Assembly (NCBI GenBank): GCA_946544235.1 | Contig: CAMNMC010000057.1 | Span: 1-41,642, forward strand | DNA length: 41,642 bases | From: an uncultured Lachnospiraceae bacterium | GTDB taxonomy: Bacteria; Bacillota; Clostridia; Lachnospirales; Lachnospiraceae | Direction: 5' to 3' | Part shown: positions 40,874 to 41,642 of the stretch, in pieces | How positions within the stretch are numbered: the stretch's first letter is position 1 | How the letters are laid out: every line of letters starts with the position of its first letter | Position numbers and translations under genes: made by a program | The notes under the pieces: model-generated | What the model saw: the letters and a program-made list of their open reading frames with translations, nothing else | Told to the model about the DNA's origin: nothing | Database searches by the model: none

Positions 40874-40906
40874 GGGAATCGGTGTATTGTGCCGGTTCCC
40901 TTTTTT
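40874..40906 (+). terminator. Intrinsic terminator after sfsA
   Basis: GGGAATCGG (40874-40882) pairs with CCGGTTCCC (40892-40900), nine pairs including one T-G, around a 9-nt loop and followed by six T. It ends the sfsA transcript. The 309 bases from 40780 to 41088 hold no gene I can support, only this terminator and the hairpin below. Confidence 0.88.
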
Positions 40907-41000
40907 GATGCATCTTCATTGTTGACTGCAAGTATATTTGAATATAAAAACATCATTGTTAACGTAATGATTTGACATAAGAATAGCCGGCGAAGCAAAA

Positions 41001-41026
41001 ATGGTGGTATTCTTATCGACCACCAT
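41001..41026. terminator. Hairpin in the sfsA to small-gene gap
   Basis: ATGGTGGT (41001-41008) and ACCACCAT (41019-41026) form a perfect 8-bp stem with a 10-nt loop, flanked by AAAAA on the left and ATTATTT on the right. It may be a weak terminator in either direction or an operator. A T-run is not well developed. Confidence 0.35.
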
Positions 41027-41088
41027 ATTATTTAAAACAGGGGTAGATAGAACCATATAAAAAGAATAATAGTTATTCGGCGTCTAAG

Positions 41089-41208
41089 GTGGATCCTTCG
41101 GATCATGATATAGATATGTATTACGAGGATTACAAAGATGAGTTTGAGGATGAGGATGACGCCTGGGATGATTTTGAAGATAACGAAGAATATTGGGATG
41201 AATACTGA
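41089..41208 (+). CDS. Very acidic small protein (about 39 aa, start uncertain)
   Basis: An open frame ends with TGA at 41206-41208 and encodes DPSDHDIDMYYEDYKDEF, followed by more Asp/Glu/Trp-rich sequence. The reading is clearly protein-like, since the acidic run is sustained. There is no ATG at the expected place: GTG 41089 lacks a good ribosome site, and the frame is open back to 41047 (ATA), which is preceded by AGGGG. The true start may be upstream and non-standard, or the 5-prime end may be frameshifted. It sits 11 nt before another tiny gene. Confidence 0.45.
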   Translation: MDPSDHDIDMYYEDYKDEFEDEDDAWDDFEDNEEYWDEY

Positions 41209-41219
41209 TGGGAGGATAC

Positions 41220-41333
41220 ATGTTTAGAAGATTAAAGTATTGGATGATGAGGAAGAGAAATTGCAGGAGCTGCTGTCTGACATGTAAGTATTATGCGGAG
41301 TGTAGGAGGGAACTGTTGGGGGATAAGGATTAA
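41220..41333 (+). CDS. Cysteine-rich small basic protein (37 aa)
   Basis: ATG 41220 follows GGGAGG at 4 nt and encodes 37 residues, basic at the start (MFRRLKYWMMRKRN), then six cysteines arranged as C-x2-C-C-x2-C, with C-x5-C and a final basic tail. The spacing suggests metal binding or a zinc knuckle. It probably forms a two-gene unit with the acidic frame before it. No family recognised. Confidence 0.5.
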   Translation: MFRRLKYWMMRKRNCRSCCLTCKYYAECRRELLGDKD

Positions 41334-41373
41334 TGAAATTGTTTTTTTGCACTGCTGTCCGATTTATATACCC

Positions 41374-41402
41374 TTTAATTTTTCGGCAAATTGTGGTAAA
41401 AT
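41374..41402 (+). promoter_or_regulatory. Possible extended -10 promoter of the WYL regulator gene
   Basis: TGGTAAAAT (TAAAAT at 41397-41402) matches an extended -10, with a weak -35 (TTTAAT, 41374-41379) 17 bp upstream. It would give an untranslated leader of about 75 nt before ATG 41484. Confidence 0.4.
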
Positions 41403-41483
41403 ATCCCTGTGGTTATAGGACTACAAAACTTAGGAAAAACGTATGGAGAAGGCGGGTTTTCTGGAACACGGGGGTAGGTCGTT

Positions 41484-41642
41484 ATGAAGGGGAAAAATCA
41501 GAAGCTTAAGCTTCTTTATTTGGCGAAAATAATGCAAGAGCAGACAGATGACACTCACGCTCTTTCCATGTCCGAAATACTTGCGGAGCTTGCGAAGCAT
41601 GAAATTCTGGCACAGCGGAAGAGTATTTACGAGGATCTGGCT
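41484..41642 (+). CDS. N-terminal part of a WYL-domain transcriptional regulator, partial
   Basis: The frame starts MKGKNQKLKLLYLAKIMQEQ and runs to the window edge (53 codons), with an HTH-like helix pair ending AQRKSIYEDLA. This matches the start of clostridial WYL-domain regulators, whose first 60 residues are a winged helix and whose WYL ligand-binding domain would lie beyond the window. It follows an AT-rich stretch with a possible promoter. Such regulators often control DNA-repair or defence genes, but targets cannot be inferred here. Confidence 0.7.
   Translation, partial: MKGKNQKLKLLYLAKIMQEQTDDTHALSMSEILAELAKHEILAQRKSIYEDLA

Noticed and set aside
1..41642. Prophage, insertion sequence, integrase or tRNA-associated island boundaries
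   Set aside because: No transposase, integrase, terminal repeats or tRNA sequence was found; the excisionase-like HTH at 5436 has no integrase partner.

Overview
This window looks like a chromosome segment of a Lachnospiraceae bacterium (Clostridia), perhaps Butyrivibrio-like. This is inferred from the moderately AT-rich, purine-rich coding strands, strong AGGAGG-type ribosome binding sites, the style of the GGDEF, WYL, PHP-phosphatase and GWW-repeat surface proteins, and a clostridial-type c-di-GMP riboswitch. Every convincing gene is on the + strand. I saw no tRNA, rRNA, insertion sequence or integrase.

Region 1 (1-5.1 kb): the tail of an AAA+ ATPase, a caspase-like peptidase and a helix-turn-helix-like protein form a candidate conflict operon that ends in a good terminator. 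A small protein, a lipoprotein and a surface protein with twelve GWW units follow.

Region 2 (5.2-17.5 kb) is the core of the window: a complete type III-A CRISPR-Cas locus. It begins with a consensus sigma-A promoter (TTGACA, 17 bp, TATAAT), a c-di-GMP-I (GEMM) riboswitch and a 14-bp intrinsic terminator. Then come a small HTH gene, cas6, cas10/csm1, csm2, csm3, csm4 and csm5, a 39-repeat array with its leader on the csm5 side, and cas1, cas2 and a CARF-HEPN csm6. No terminator or promoter is visible between the HTH gene and csm5. The layout therefore predicts that cyclic di-GMP gates synthesis of a defence complex that itself makes cyclic oligoadenylate. I consider this the most interesting feature here.

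Region 3 (17.5-26.4 kb): 30 bp after csm6 begins a gene set of an AddA/UvrD-like helicase, an AddB-like protein that keeps its Fe-S cysteines but shows no nuclease motif, an XpaC-like protein and a TelA-like protein. An AlbA_2 (Schlafen-like) ATP-binding regulator with its own promoter sits between xpaC and telA as if inserted. The helicase and the AlbA_2 protein each carry a ten-unit, 12-nt tandem repeat.

Region 4 (26.4-36.8 kb): mostly small metabolic and repair enzymes. They include a membrane-anchored nuclease, ThpR, an ADP-ribosylglycohydrolase, a PHP phosphatase, carbonic anhydrase, a HAD nucleotidase, a NUDIX hydrolase, a YedK-like SRAP protein, a nucleoside deoxyribosyltransferase, glycerate 2-kinase and a shikimate-kinase-like protein. 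Two broken small genes lie here.

Region 5 (36.8-41.6 kb): two GGDEF diguanylate cyclases, SfsA, two tiny genes and the start of a WYL regulator. The cyclases are possible sources of the c-di-GMP sensed upstream of the cas operon, although nothing in the sequence links them specifically.
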